From Scalindua sp964344685 (GTDB taxonomy: Bacteria > Planctomycetota > Brocadiia > Brocadiales > Scalinduaceae), in the NCBI GenBank assembly GCA_964344685.1, contig CAYFOK010000015.1, positions 32,571 to 96,570 of the forward strand: a stretch of DNA of 64,000 nucleotides, read 5' to 3'. Positions 1-9,700 of this stretch are shown here, one piece after another. Position 1 is the first letter of the stretch, and each line of letters starts with the position of its first letter. The notes under the pieces are model-generated. The model was not told the DNA's origin. It searched no databases and saw only the letters and a program-made list of their open reading frames with translations. A program made the position numbers and the translations under genes.

Positions 1-645
1 GGCTGTGGAAAATCTACTCTACTACGGCTGATAATTGGTCTTATACAGGCAGACAGTGGATCTGTTTTTTTTGAAGGAACTAGGATTACTCCTGAGGTTG
101 TATTCTCTCTAAGGCGAAAGATGGGTTACGTTATCCAGGATGGAGGCCTTTTTCCACACCTTACTGCGTATGATAACGTGGCGCTGATGGCACGCTACCT
201 GGGATGGGGTGATGAACAGATTAAGGACCGATTGAATGAGCTAACCGAGTTGATGCACTTTCCATCAGAAGGGCTTGACCGTTTTCCTATGCAGCTTTCC
301 GGCGGTCAACAGCAGCGGGTGAGTTTGATGAGGGCACTTATGTTAGATCCTGATGTGCTTCTTTTGGATGAGCCTCTCGGCGCCCTTGATCCTATGATAA
401 GGGCCGATCTTCAGATGGATTTAAAAAGGATATTCCAGGCACTTGGTAAAACAGTTGTTCTGGTGACCCACGATATAGCAGAAGCCGGTTTCTTTGGGGA
501 CGTTATTGCGTTACTGAAGGATGGAAGAGTTTTACAGAAAGGCACTCTGGAAGAATTCATACAATCACCTGCCGATGCATTTGTTACCCGCTTTATCAAT
601 GCCCAGAGAAATCCTTTAGATGTTATGAGAAAGGATTCCATGTGA
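1..645 (+). CDS. ABC transporter ATPase, osmoprotectant/betaine type (5' end cut by window)
   Basis: The reading frame is open from base 1, so the gene begins before the window. The first visible residues are the Walker A motif GCGKST. Then come a Q-loop (IQDGG), the ABC signature LSGGQQQRV at visible residues 99-107, Walker B LLLDEP at 120-125 and the switch histidine in VTHD. The protein stops soon after the nucleotide-binding domain, so it lacks the CBS-domain tail found in OpuCA-type ATPases. The stop overlaps the start of the next gene (642) by 4 bases, which means translational coupling to the binding-protein/permease fusion. It should power uptake of a betaine-like compound across the inner membrane. 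The EgtD gene downstream makes ergothioneine, hercynine or a precursor a reasonable substrate guess; this is inference. Confidence 0.93.
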   Translation, partial: GCGKSTLLRLIIGLIQADSGSVFFEGTRITPEVVFSLRRKMGYVIQDGGLFPHLTAYDNVALMARYLGWGDEQIKDRLNELTELMHFPSEGLDRFPMQLSGGQQQRVSLMRALMLDPDVLLLDEPLGALDPMIRADLQMDLKRIFQALGKTVVLVTHDIAEAGFFGDVIALLKDGRVLQKGTLEEFIQSPADAFVTRFINAQRNPLDVMRKDSM

Positions 646-2159
646 AAACATACATTTTTATCATATACTTGCTTGTATGTAATATTTTAATAGCAAGTTT
701 CCTGCCTACTGTTTTACTTAGCTCTACGCCAGAGATCAAGATAGGTTCAAAGAAGTTTACAGAATCTGTAATACTGGGTGAGATAGTTACTCACCTTATA
801 AGGAGTACCGGTGAACAGCCCATTTATTTGCGGGAACTTGGAGGTACACGTGTGCTATGGAATGCTTTAAAAAAAGGTGAGATTGATATTTATCCTGAAT
901 ATACAGGTACGATCAGCGAGGAAATCCTGACAGATGAGGGAGTACATAGTGAAAAGGATATCCGGCATACCCTGATCAGGCATGGAATTAAAATGACAAA
1001 GGTTTTGGGTTTTAACAATACCTACGCCATTGGTATGAAAGAGGAAGTTGCAGAAAGGTTGAAGATTCAGAAAATCTCAGACTTGCGTCAACACCCTGAT
1101 CTGAAATTCGGTTTCGGTAATGAATTTATGGATCGGGGAGACGGCTGGCCAACTCTGCGCAAGAATTACAATTTACCTCAGCAGAATGTAAGAGGCCTGG
1201 ATCACGATCTTGCCTATCGTGGTCTGGAAAAAGGCACTATTCAGGCTATTGATATCTATTCAACTGATGCCAAAATACAGTATTATGACCTGCGTATACT
1301 GGAGGATGACCTGAATCATTTCCCCACGTACAATGCCGTAATCCTGTATCGGTCAGATTTAGAAGAACGTGCTCCACATGTGGTAAATGTTCTGAGAAAG
1401 ATTGAGAGTAAAATCTCTGAAACAGAAATGATCAAAATGAATTCCCTTGCTAACCTGGAAATGGTACCGGAGAGTCAGATAGCCTCTGACTTCCTGTCAG
1501 GGAGTCTATCTCTGGAGGTTGAATCGTTTGAGGAAACTACAATTGGTCGTCTGTTACATCGTACGGGAGAGCATCTTTTTCTAGTTGCAATCTCATTATC
1601 AGCCGCTATCCTGATCTCTATACCACTGGGAATTCTTTCTGCAAAGAGGCCGGGATTGGGACAGGCTATCCTTGGCATTGTCAGTATTATCCAGACGATT
1701 CCTTCTTTGGCTCTTCTTGTTTTTATGATTCCATTACTGGGTATTGGCGGGCCGCCTGCCATTATGGCTCTCTTTCTCTATAGTCTACTACCGATTGTAA
1801 GGAACACCTATACAGGCCTTCATGATATTCGCCTACAGATACGAGAGTCTGCAGAAGCGCTTGGACTTCCGCCGGGAGCGAGGCTTAGATTGATTGAGTT
1901 GCCAATGGCGTCCAGGTCTATTATGGCAGGTATAAAGACTTCAGCAGTGATTAACGTTGGAACAGCAACATTAGGTGCACTTATCGGTGCCGGTGGTTAT
2001 GGGCAGCTGATCCTTACCGGTATAAGGTTGGATAATATATCACTCATCCTTCAGGGGGCAGTACCGGCAGCAGTACTTGCTTTGATAGTTCAAGGTTGTT
2101 TTGAGGCACTTGAGAGATTTTTCGTTCCTAAGGGCTTGCGTTTGAAACCTGTAATTTGA
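642..2159 (+). CDS. ABC transporter fusion: substrate-binding domain plus permease (OpuC/EgtU class)
   Basis: 505 residues from a GTG start inside the previous stop. Residues 1-27 are a signal or membrane anchor. Residues about 31-290 form an OpuAC-type periplasmic binding domain, with the typical IGSKKFTES near residue 34 and EYTGT at 86. From about 308 to the end it is a binding-protein-dependent permease with several membrane helices and the cytoplasmic EAA loop (ESAEALGLPPGA..., about 402-430) that docks on the ATPase. Known ergothioneine transporters of the EgtU type are also fusions of these two modules, but as I recall with the permease first; here the binding domain comes first. Substrate cannot be read from the sequence. 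Betaine, choline or carnitine are the default family substrates; the neighbouring egtD makes ergothioneine or hercynine worth testing. The next gene follows after 126 bases on the same strand. Confidence 0.9.
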   Translation: MKTYIFIIYLLVCNILIASFLPTVLLSSTPEIKIGSKKFTESVILGEIVTHLIRSTGEQPIYLRELGGTRVLWNALKKGEIDIYPEYTGTISEEILTDEGVHSEKDIRHTLIRHGIKMTKVLGFNNTYAIGMKEEVAERLKIQKISDLRQHPDLKFGFGNEFMDRGDGWPTLRKNYNLPQQNVRGLDHDLAYRGLEKGTIQAIDIYSTDAKIQYYDLRILEDDLNHFPTYNAVILYRSDLEERAPHVVNVLRKIESKISETEMIKMNSLANLEMVPESQIASDFLSGSLSLEVESFEETTIGRLLHRTGEHLFLVAISLSAAILISIPLGILSAKRPGLGQAILGIVSIIQTIPSLALLVFMIPLLGIGGPPAIMALFLYSLLPIVRNTYTGLHDIRLQIRESAEALGLPPGARLRLIELPMASRSIMAGIKTSAVINVGTATLGALIGAGGYGQLILTGIRLDNISLILQGAVPAAVLALIVQGCFEALERFFVPKGLRLKPVI

Positions 2160-2285
2160 GTTTCGGTTTATTTAAATGCTTTGATCTTAAATGCTTAAAA
2201 AATTCTATGTTTTCTTGATTTTCAAGTGGAGCATGTTGTAAAATGGATTTTTTATAACAATGATTTTAAAATGGAGTGAATTATA

Positions 2286-3287
2286 ATGACACTTCCAGGA
2301 ATTGAAGAACGATTTTCACTTAAAACAACCGATGATGAAATCTTCATAAATAGCTTTTCCGAAGATGTTAAAATCGGTCTTACATCTGAATTTAAATACA
2401 TTCCCTTTGTTTATTTCTATGATCATATCGGATCACAATTGTTTGAGAAAATCTGCGCACTTCCGGAGTACTACCTGACACGTACAGAAACAGATATCCT
2501 TGAGACAAACGCAGACAATATTGCCTCTCAATTTTCTGAAGAAACAGTTATTGTCGAGTTAGGTAGTGGAAGTTCTACAAAAACCAGGATACTGATAGAG
2601 GCCTTTCTTATACGCCAGAGCCTCGCTCATTATACACCTATAGACGTATCCCATCAGATGCTTGAGGAGAGTGCTTATTCTTTGCTAGAGGCATATCCAG
2701 AATTAGAGATAAATGCCATTGCTGCCAGGTACAACGAAGGAATTGATCATCTGAATATCCAGGCAGATCAACAGAATCTAATTACATGGTTAGGGTCAAG
2801 TATCGGTAACTTTGATAAAACAGAGGTGGCTACTCTTGTACGTCATATACAGGAAAAAATGCTTCCTGATGACAGGTTTTTAGTTGGCATAGATTTACAA
2901 AAAAATAAAACTATTATAGAAAGAGCCTATAATGATGAACAGGGCATCACTGCAGAATTCAACCTGAACCTCCTTAAACACGTGAATAGGGAGTTGGGTG
3001 GGAATTTTGTACTTGAGAATTTTGAACACAAGGCAATTTACAACGAAGAAATTGGACGGATTGAGATGTACCTGATCAGTAAAATTGATCAGAATGCCTT
3101 TATCAGTGAGCTTGATTTAGAGGTTTCGTTTACCGCAAATGAAACTATCCACACAGAAAACTCAGTTAAGTATTCGCTCGACGATATTGATTCACTGGCA
3201 GAAGAGTCAGGACTTTACGTTGAACAGCAATGGTTTGACTCTGAACGGCTTTTCAGCTTGAACCTGTTTGCTCCGACTGTTGATTAA
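2286..3287 (+). CDS. egtD: L-histidine N-alpha-methyltransferase, EgtD family
   Basis: 333 residues, the usual length for EgtD, which uses three SAM to turn histidine into hercynine (trimethylhistidine), the precursor of ergothioneine. Visible family marks: FYDHIGSQLF (44-53), YYLTRTE (62-68), the SAM-binding loop ELGSGSSTKT (91-100), GSSIGNF (170-176) and Y215. By eye, M261 (in IEM) and E291/S293 (in TENS) match the EgtD residues, recalled as M252, E282 and S284 of the mycobacterial enzyme, that read the histidine substrate, so histidine specificity is likely kept. The ATG is preceded by GGAG at good spacing. It lies 14 bases before the molybdoenzyme/cysteine desulfurase fusion. No EgtB-type (DinB plus FGE) oxygenase is adjacent. 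The alternative is a methyltransferase for another amine within the same family. Confidence 0.9.
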   Translation: MTLPGIEERFSLKTTDDEIFINSFSEDVKIGLTSEFKYIPFVYFYDHIGSQLFEKICALPEYYLTRTETDILETNADNIASQFSEETVIVELGSGSSTKTRILIEAFLIRQSLAHYTPIDVSHQMLEESAYSLLEAYPELEINAIAARYNEGIDHLNIQADQQNLITWLGSSIGNFDKTEVATLVRHIQEKMLPDDRFLVGIDLQKNKTIIERAYNDEQGITAEFNLNLLKHVNRELGGNFVLENFEHKAIYNEEIGRIEMYLISKIDQNAFISELDLEVSFTANETIHTENSVKYSLDDIDSLAEESGLYVEQQWFDSERLFSLNLFAPTVD

Positions 3288-3301
3288 TAAAATAAATATT
3301 T

Positions 3302-6300
3302 ATGGGATCAATGAAAAATATTGATGAAAAGCAGGCAATTTGTGGTATTTGCCCGGCAGGCTGTTGGGTTACCGTTACCTATAATGAGAAAGGGATGATT
3401 AACGAAGTACATCCTGATCAAAGTTCTCATCTGGGAATGATCTGCAAACTTGGCGAACATTCTGCTGAAATTGTATATTCCAAAGACAGACTTCGCTATC
3501 CGATGAGGAGAAAGGGTCCAAAGGGAACATACGAGTTTGAGAGAATTTCCTGGGACAATGCCTACGATATTATCGTTGAAAACCTCAATACTATTAAGGA
3601 GGAATCCGGACCTGAGGCCACAGCTATATATACCGGAAGAGGAAGCTTTGAACTTGCCATGTGTGATATCTTCCAGCCAAAAGGTGTAGCGGTATCTTCA
3701 GCATCAAGTGTTCTATTTCCATTCGGTTCACCGAATACCCTTGGCGTGGGAGCGCTCTGTTATGTCTCATTTGCCATGATCGCTCCACACATTACAATGG
3801 GGGGGATGCTGATTAATATGTTTTCGGATCTTGAGAATGCCCAGATGATAGTAGTCTGGGGGACAAATCCTGCTACCGATTGTCCTCCGCTTGATCTCAA
3901 CAGGATTGTCAGTGCACAAAAACAGGGAGCCAAGGTTGTTGTAATCGATCCGCGAAGAACCATGACAGCAAAGCTTACCGATGCGGAGTGGATTCCAATA
4001 CGTCCTGGTACAGATGGTGCCCTGGCTCTTGGTATGTGCAATGTTCTTATAGAAGAAGAACTTTATGATGAGGATTTTGTAAAGAACTGGTCAGTCGGGT
4101 TCGACGAACTTGCCAGATATGTTCAACACTTCAGGCCGGATGCAGTAGAAAACATTACGAATATTCCTGCCGAGACAATCAGATCTCTTGCGAGGAGAAT
4201 TGCAGAGGCAAACGGTGCATCTCCGGTTATGTACAGCGGGCTTGAATACAGTGATAGCGGTGTGCAGGCAATACGGGCAACGATGGTTCTCTGGGCACTT
4301 GCGGGACAGCTTGATGTACCGGGTGGACGCTGCTTTACCATGCGCCAGAACAATTTCCCTATAAATCGTGAGGGGCATATTCCTAATCCTGACGTACGAA
4401 AAGCACTGGGCAGGGAGCGCTTTCCTGTCTACAGTTCGTATCGTGGTGAGTCTCACGCAATCGCGTTACCGGAATCTATTTTAGAAGGAAAACCATATCC
4501 GATCCGTTCACTCATAATTCTTGGAGGGTCAATCGTTACTTCCTGGCCTCAACCTGATATCTGGCGTAAAACGCTGAACAATCTTGACTTTCTTGTGTGT
4601 ATCGATCGTCAGTTGACAGCAGATGCTGCGTATGCAGATTTAGTCCTTCCAGCAACTACCATGTATGAAATTGAATCATACATGACTTATGGTCCAATTT
4701 TTAGAATCAGGGAAAAAATTATTGAGCCTGTAGGTGAGGCCCGCAATGATTTCTTTATTTTGACTGAACTTGCTGAGCGTCTTGGATATGGTCATCTTTA
4801 CCCTGCAAATGAAGAAGAACTCCTTAGACACGTATTAAAAGGTTCCGGCTTTTCTCTTGAAGATGTTCGAAACTCGAATGGTACAGTACAAGTGCCAACA
4901 GTCTTGACGCAGTATAAGAAATGGGAGAAAGGACTGCTGCGTGCTGATGGTAAACCCGGGTTCGATACTCCAACAGGAAAGTTTGAAATAGAGTCTACCA
5001 TACTTGAAGAGCATGGGTATGATCCTTTACCTGTCTATACAGAGCCTGGTGAAGGACCACACTCACAGCCTGATCTTGCAGAGAAATTTCCATTGATATT
5101 TAGTTCAGGATCACGCGTAACCACGGATTTCCGTTCACAGCATCATGGTATCTCAGGCCTTCTGAAAGAGAGACCTGAGCCGACGGTAACAATAAACACC
5201 CTGGATGCAGAAGCTCGCAGTATAAAAAGCGGAGACCTTGTGAATATCATGACAAAGCGTGGTAAAGTTACTATGTGTGCACTGGTAACAGATGATATTG
5301 TTCAGGGTGCCATTGATGCCAATATGGGTGGTGGCGGGCCAGTTGGGCCGGAGAAGTGGAAGAATTGCAATGTAAATGAATTGACCGATCTCCAGCGTTA
5401 TGATCCAATCTCAGGCTTTCCTGTGTATAAAACTCTTTTGTGTGAAATAGTTAAAGTAACAGAAAGAGAGAAAACGCTTAATGTAAATTCAGGTGAATAC
5501 AGTGATACTGCCGGGATGATAGAATCAGGTTCAGAGGCTCAGCATATTGAGAAGCGAATTTATCTTGATCACAATGCTACTACTCCCCTTGATCCGGAAG
5601 TGAGGAAAATCATGCTCCGATTTGCTGAAAATGGTCATGGAAATCCGTCCAGTATTTATACCGAGGGAAAGGATGCAAGGTTTGCAGTTGAGGCTGCACG
5701 GCGAAGTGTAGCCCAGTTGCTTAATTGTACTGCAAGACGTATAACCTTTACCGGTAGTGGCTCAGAGGCCAATAATCTTGCTATTAAAGGTGTTGCTTTT
5801 GCAAACTGGAATACAAGAAATCATATTATAACAACTTCCATAGAACATCCTTCTGTTATCGATACATGCCAGTGGCTTGAGAGGCATGGATTTACGGTGA
5901 CATACCTGGAGATTGATAAAACGAAGAGGATTAATCCGGAAGACTTGCAATCTGCAATTACAGAAAAAACCTGCCTGGTAAGTGTGATGATGGCCAACAA
6001 CGAGACCGGTTCAATTAATCCGATAGCAGATCTGGTCAGGATTGCGAAAGGACGCAACGTTCTCTTTCATACTGATTGTGTGCAGGCGGTTGGCAAGATT
6101 CCGATAGACGTAGACACTCTCGGTGCGGATTTACTTACCATGTCAGGGCATAAATTATACGGTCCGAAAGGTATTGGGGCTCTGTATGTACGCAAAGGAG
6201 TTGTGCTGGAACCCCTGGTAAGCGGAGGGAAGCAGGAGAACGGAATGCGTGCTGGAACAGAAAATGTATTGGGGATTGTCGGATTGGGTAAGGCGGCAGA

Positions 6301-6709
6301 GCTGGCAATACAGCGGATCCACGAAATGGACAGGATCAAAAGGATGCGGGACAAGCTGGAAAAAGGCATTCATGAGTTAATGGCAGATGCAAGACTGAAC
6401 GGAAATCCGGAGGCACTGTTGCCAAACACATTAAATATGACATTACCCGGGATACGAGGAGAGTCAGTTGTTCTCGCTCTTGACCAGAAAGGTGTTTCTC
6501 TCTCTTCAGGATCTGCATGCAGGGCCGGTTCACCCAAACCTTCACATGCTTTGCTGGCAATGGGGCTTTCCGAAGAAGAGGCGCATTGTGCTCTCCGTTT
6601 CTCACTGGGACTCGGTAATACAATGGAAGAGATTGATCGTACTATTGATCTTCTTGGAGAAGTCATCAGGGACAAGAAAACCATGGTGCGTTTCATACCC
6701 TGCCGTTAA
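3302..6709 (+). CDS. fused molybdopterin oxidoreductase - cysteine desulfurase; candidate anaerobic sulfur-inserting enzyme
   Basis: 1135 residues, two enzymes in one chain. Residues 1-720 are a DMSO-reductase-superfamily molybdoenzyme: a [4Fe-4S] site (C14, C17, C21, C48), a molybdopterin-binding body, and GSPN...ALC with C153 as the probable Mo ligand, as in polysulfide/thiosulfate reductases. The C-terminal MopB_CT domain is about 595-720. Residues about 752-1135 are a complete class V cysteine desulfurase (IscS/NifS): YLDHNATTPLD, PLP-stacking H849, PLP lysine in SGHK (K951) and catalytic SSGSACRAG (C1073). There is no Tat or Sec signal, so it is cytoplasmic. A built-in sulfur donor next to a Mo site and directly after egtD suggests that persulfide sulfur is placed on hercynine to give ergothioneine without oxygen. 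That role is inference; the domains are clear. The alternative is a formate dehydrogenase-like enzyme with an attached sulfurase. Confidence 0.88.
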   Translation: MGSMKNIDEKQAICGICPAGCWVTVTYNEKGMINEVHPDQSSHLGMICKLGEHSAEIVYSKDRLRYPMRRKGPKGTYEFERISWDNAYDIIVENLNTIKEESGPEATAIYTGRGSFELAMCDIFQPKGVAVSSASSVLFPFGSPNTLGVGALCYVSFAMIAPHITMGGMLINMFSDLENAQMIVVWGTNPATDCPPLDLNRIVSAQKQGAKVVVIDPRRTMTAKLTDAEWIPIRPGTDGALALGMCNVLIEEELYDEDFVKNWSVGFDELARYVQHFRPDAVENITNIPAETIRSLARRIAEANGASPVMYSGLEYSDSGVQAIRATMVLWALAGQLDVPGGRCFTMRQNNFPINREGHIPNPDVRKALGRERFPVYSSYRGESHAIALPESILEGKPYPIRSLIILGGSIVTSWPQPDIWRKTLNNLDFLVCIDRQLTADAAYADLVLPATTMYEIESYMTYGPIFRIREKIIEPVGEARNDFFILTELAERLGYGHLYPANEEELLRHVLKGSGFSLEDVRNSNGTVQVPTVLTQYKKWEKGLLRADGKPGFDTPTGKFEIESTILEEHGYDPLPVYTEPGEGPHSQPDLAEKFPLIFSSGSRVTTDFRSQHHGISGLLKERPEPTVTINTLDAEARSIKSGDLVNIMTKRGKVTMCALVTDDIVQGAIDANMGGGGPVGPEKWKNCNVNELTDLQRYDPISGFPVYKTLLCEIVKVTEREKTLNVNSGEYSDTAGMIESGSEAQHIEKRIYLDHNATTPLDPEVRKIMLRFAENGHGNPSSIYTEGKDARFAVEAARRSVAQLLNCTARRITFTGSGSEANNLAIKGVAFANWNTRNHIITTSIEHPSVIDTCQWLERHGFTVTYLEIDKTKRINPEDLQSAITEKTCLVSVMMANNETGSINPIADLVRIAKGRNVLFHTDCVQAVGKIPIDVDTLGADLLTMSGHKLYGPKGIGALYVRKGVVLEPLVSGGKQENGMRAGTENVLGIVGLGKAAELAIQRIHEMDRIKRMRDKLEKGIHELMADARLNGNPEALLPNTLNMTLPGIRGESVVLALDQKGVSLSSGSACRAGSPKPSHALLAMGLSEEEAHCALRFSLGLGNTMEEIDRTIDLLGEVIRDKKTMVRFIPCR

Positions 6710-6724
6710 TGGAGACTAATATAA

Positions 6725-9700
6725 ATGAACAAGTCATTTATTCCTCGACGGGACTGTCTACATAGGAATTTACATGGTAAAAAACTACAGATAGCCAAAT
6801 GGCCTGTATCTGTTCTATGGATTACAATCAGCATTTCTTTTTCTTCCATGTCTGCGTTTTCAGATGTTGCAAAGACAAAAGAGGCAAAATCACAAACACC
6901 AGTCCTCCATAATTTAGGCAACAGCAAATTACTTGAACAAGCCCAGACAATTATTAACAAAGCATCAGGCAGGTTTCTGGCACAGTTACGCAGGGTAACC
7001 AAAGGGAGGATATTGCTTGATCATGGAATGCAGGAAACCAAATCTTTAAATGTACCTGAAGAAAAGCCTGCAATACCATTAGATGGCATTCTGCCGGTTG
7101 AAATCGCCAGGATTATGCTGGGTCATGCAAAAAGCAGGCTTGATGCACATAAGAATCGGCTTGAGTTGATTCAAAGGGAAAAGACACTTTTGAGTCAGCA
7201 GATTGCTCACATAGAATCAGCAAAGTCAGCTGCCAATTCTTTTGTCGATGCTCGTAACAGCTTGAAACCATTTCTGTTTGAAATCAATTTACGAATCAGT
7301 GACGGAACCTTGGCATCTGACAAAGTCCCCGACTTGCTTAAACCACAAAGTTTAGAAATACAAAAACAGAAGTTGCATGTACAGCAGGACGAGCTGAAGG
7401 AGGAGGAAAGATATGCTCAACAGGGACTAGACAAAATCGCGTCACGTATCAAAGATGCCAGAAAAGCAATATTCGAGGCGGAAGCACAACACTCTTCTGT
7501 CAGGGAAAAATATTTCCAGGAACTTAATAGGCAGGAGATAGAACAGGAATATTTGGGACAATCAATTAAGAGGCTACTAGAAAAAATTTCAGCGTTACAG
7601 AAGGAACGGGTATGGCTTACTGATAATTTTAATCAATCATTAAGTAGATTCAGAAGCAGTCAGGAGAATGTTATCCAGATTCAGAAGGCACTTGAAGCAC
7701 ATTCGAAACCGAAAGAAGTAAAACATCATGAAGCGCATGTTGAAAAAGACCACCACACAGTTAAAGAAAATCATCATGCAGGTGAGAAAGATCATCATGC
7801 CGCTGAAGGAGATCACCATGCAGCAATAAAAGATCATCATACAGCCATAGTCGTTAAAGGGAAGGTCTCTCAACATGACACAAAAATAGAAATGCTCAGA
7901 AGGCTCAGGTTGGGACTGCAAACGTTAATAAAGAGCGGAGAGTCTCTTAAAGGAGATGCTGTAATTCTCAGTGAACATCTTTTCAAAATGCAGGTTATTG
8001 CAGAAATGCTTGAGAATTTTGTTGATGAAGGAGGAAGTGTACCAGATTTAATTTCGGAAGATAGTAGCTCCGAAGCTATCATTACTGCCGGTAATAACGC
8101 TTCAGAGTATATATCAGAGGCTTTGCTTGCGACTCAGAAAGCCAGGGAACAACTTCTTCTGGTTGACGCACAGATAACAGAATACGAGACAATTCTTAAA
8201 AAAGAAGCAGAGAGTCTGGCAAGTCTGAAAGAAATTCAGGAGTCTGTCCTGCAGGCGCAGCAATGGGAGTCAAAGCTTAAAGAAATGTCAGTTCAACAGC
8301 TTGTTTATAGTTTTAAGAAGAGCTCAGAAAAACTAAAGGAAAATAGTATTACTTTGCAAAAATTTAGTGAAGAATTTAAAAAAGTTCAAGTATCTGTTGA
8401 AGAGGCAAAGCAAAAACTGGGATATTTAAAAGACCCATTGTTGCGCCTGGTTCAGCATGAATTCCTTGAGGAAAAACAAAGTATTTTAAAAGAACTTTAT
8501 AAGCTTGCGGGATTAGATTTGCCGTCCGAATTAACCGGGGCTCCGACAGGATCTGAATCTTTTTCTGTTGTAGATACAGTGCAAAGAAAGACTGTTATCA
8601 GATCTTCAGATAAAGATATTCTCACTTCTCAAACTGTGCAATATCAGAATCTGCTATCAACCAGAATCAGAATTATCGAAGAGCAACAAAAGCAATGTAC
8701 CATATTACTGAATGCCATGAAATCGCTGAATCAACATGTTGAGCAATACTTAGACATGCTGTCTGAAACCCTTAAACTGGCAATGAAGCATCATGCCAAT
8801 GCCAAGGAAATAAAGAAGCGTATGGGACGCGGACAACTTAGTAGTAATGAAATTCCAGACGGCATTACTGGTGCCTTATCACACGATTTGATTATTCATC
8901 CCGAAACAGAGATAACTGAATTGCGTAATTATCAGACAAATGTTAAGCAGCAGATAGAAGTATTTGGCCAGCCGGATTTAGCACTCAGAGAAACTCTGCC
9001 GTTGTTAAAGCGAATGCGGAGTCTGGTCAGCAAACGACTTGACATTTTCCGAGAATTGCAGAAACAGGAACATGATTTTCAGAAAAAGCGGGAAGACCTC
9101 TCCGAGACCGAGCTGAAAAGTCTTGAACAAACGGCTTCACAACATATGGAGTCTGAGGATGAAATGTTAGAGTATCTCCTTAGTTTTGTTCCTTCAGAGC
9201 AGACGAAAGAATTGAGCGAACTTTTGCGGGCCTATTATGTAGAGTTGACAGAACTGGATATGAAGAAGGAGAACCTGAAAGAGCAAAAAGAAAATACCGA
9301 ACATTTGATACAGCTTGCAGAGGAGGAAAAACTAGTTATTCAAAAATTGCTGCTTATTCTTAATAAGCAGGTAGAGCAATTGATACATGAAGAAGAGGAG
9401 GAATGGGTAAGGGTCGGAGAACAATTCATGCCTCATAAAGCTGAAGCAAGTCACCATACATCTGAACCAGAAGCAGGGCACCATGCTTCATCACAGGAAT
9501 CGAACCTGAAAAAGAACAAGTCAGATGTGGTTAAAGAACTGGCTCCTCTTCTTTTCTTTCGGCACATGAAAATCATGTCTGCAAATAAGTGGATCAGTTT
9601 TTTTGGGGAAAAACTGTCATCATCAGGAATTGAAAGTGAAATCGATATAAGTCAGGATGAACTGGGAGCTTTGAATGCTAAATTTTCCAGTATTCAAAGG

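Noticed and set aside
7640..7921. Antisense frame rich in Met, Phe and Cys opposite the channel gene
   Set aside because: It is the reverse-strand image of the His-rich coding repeats.
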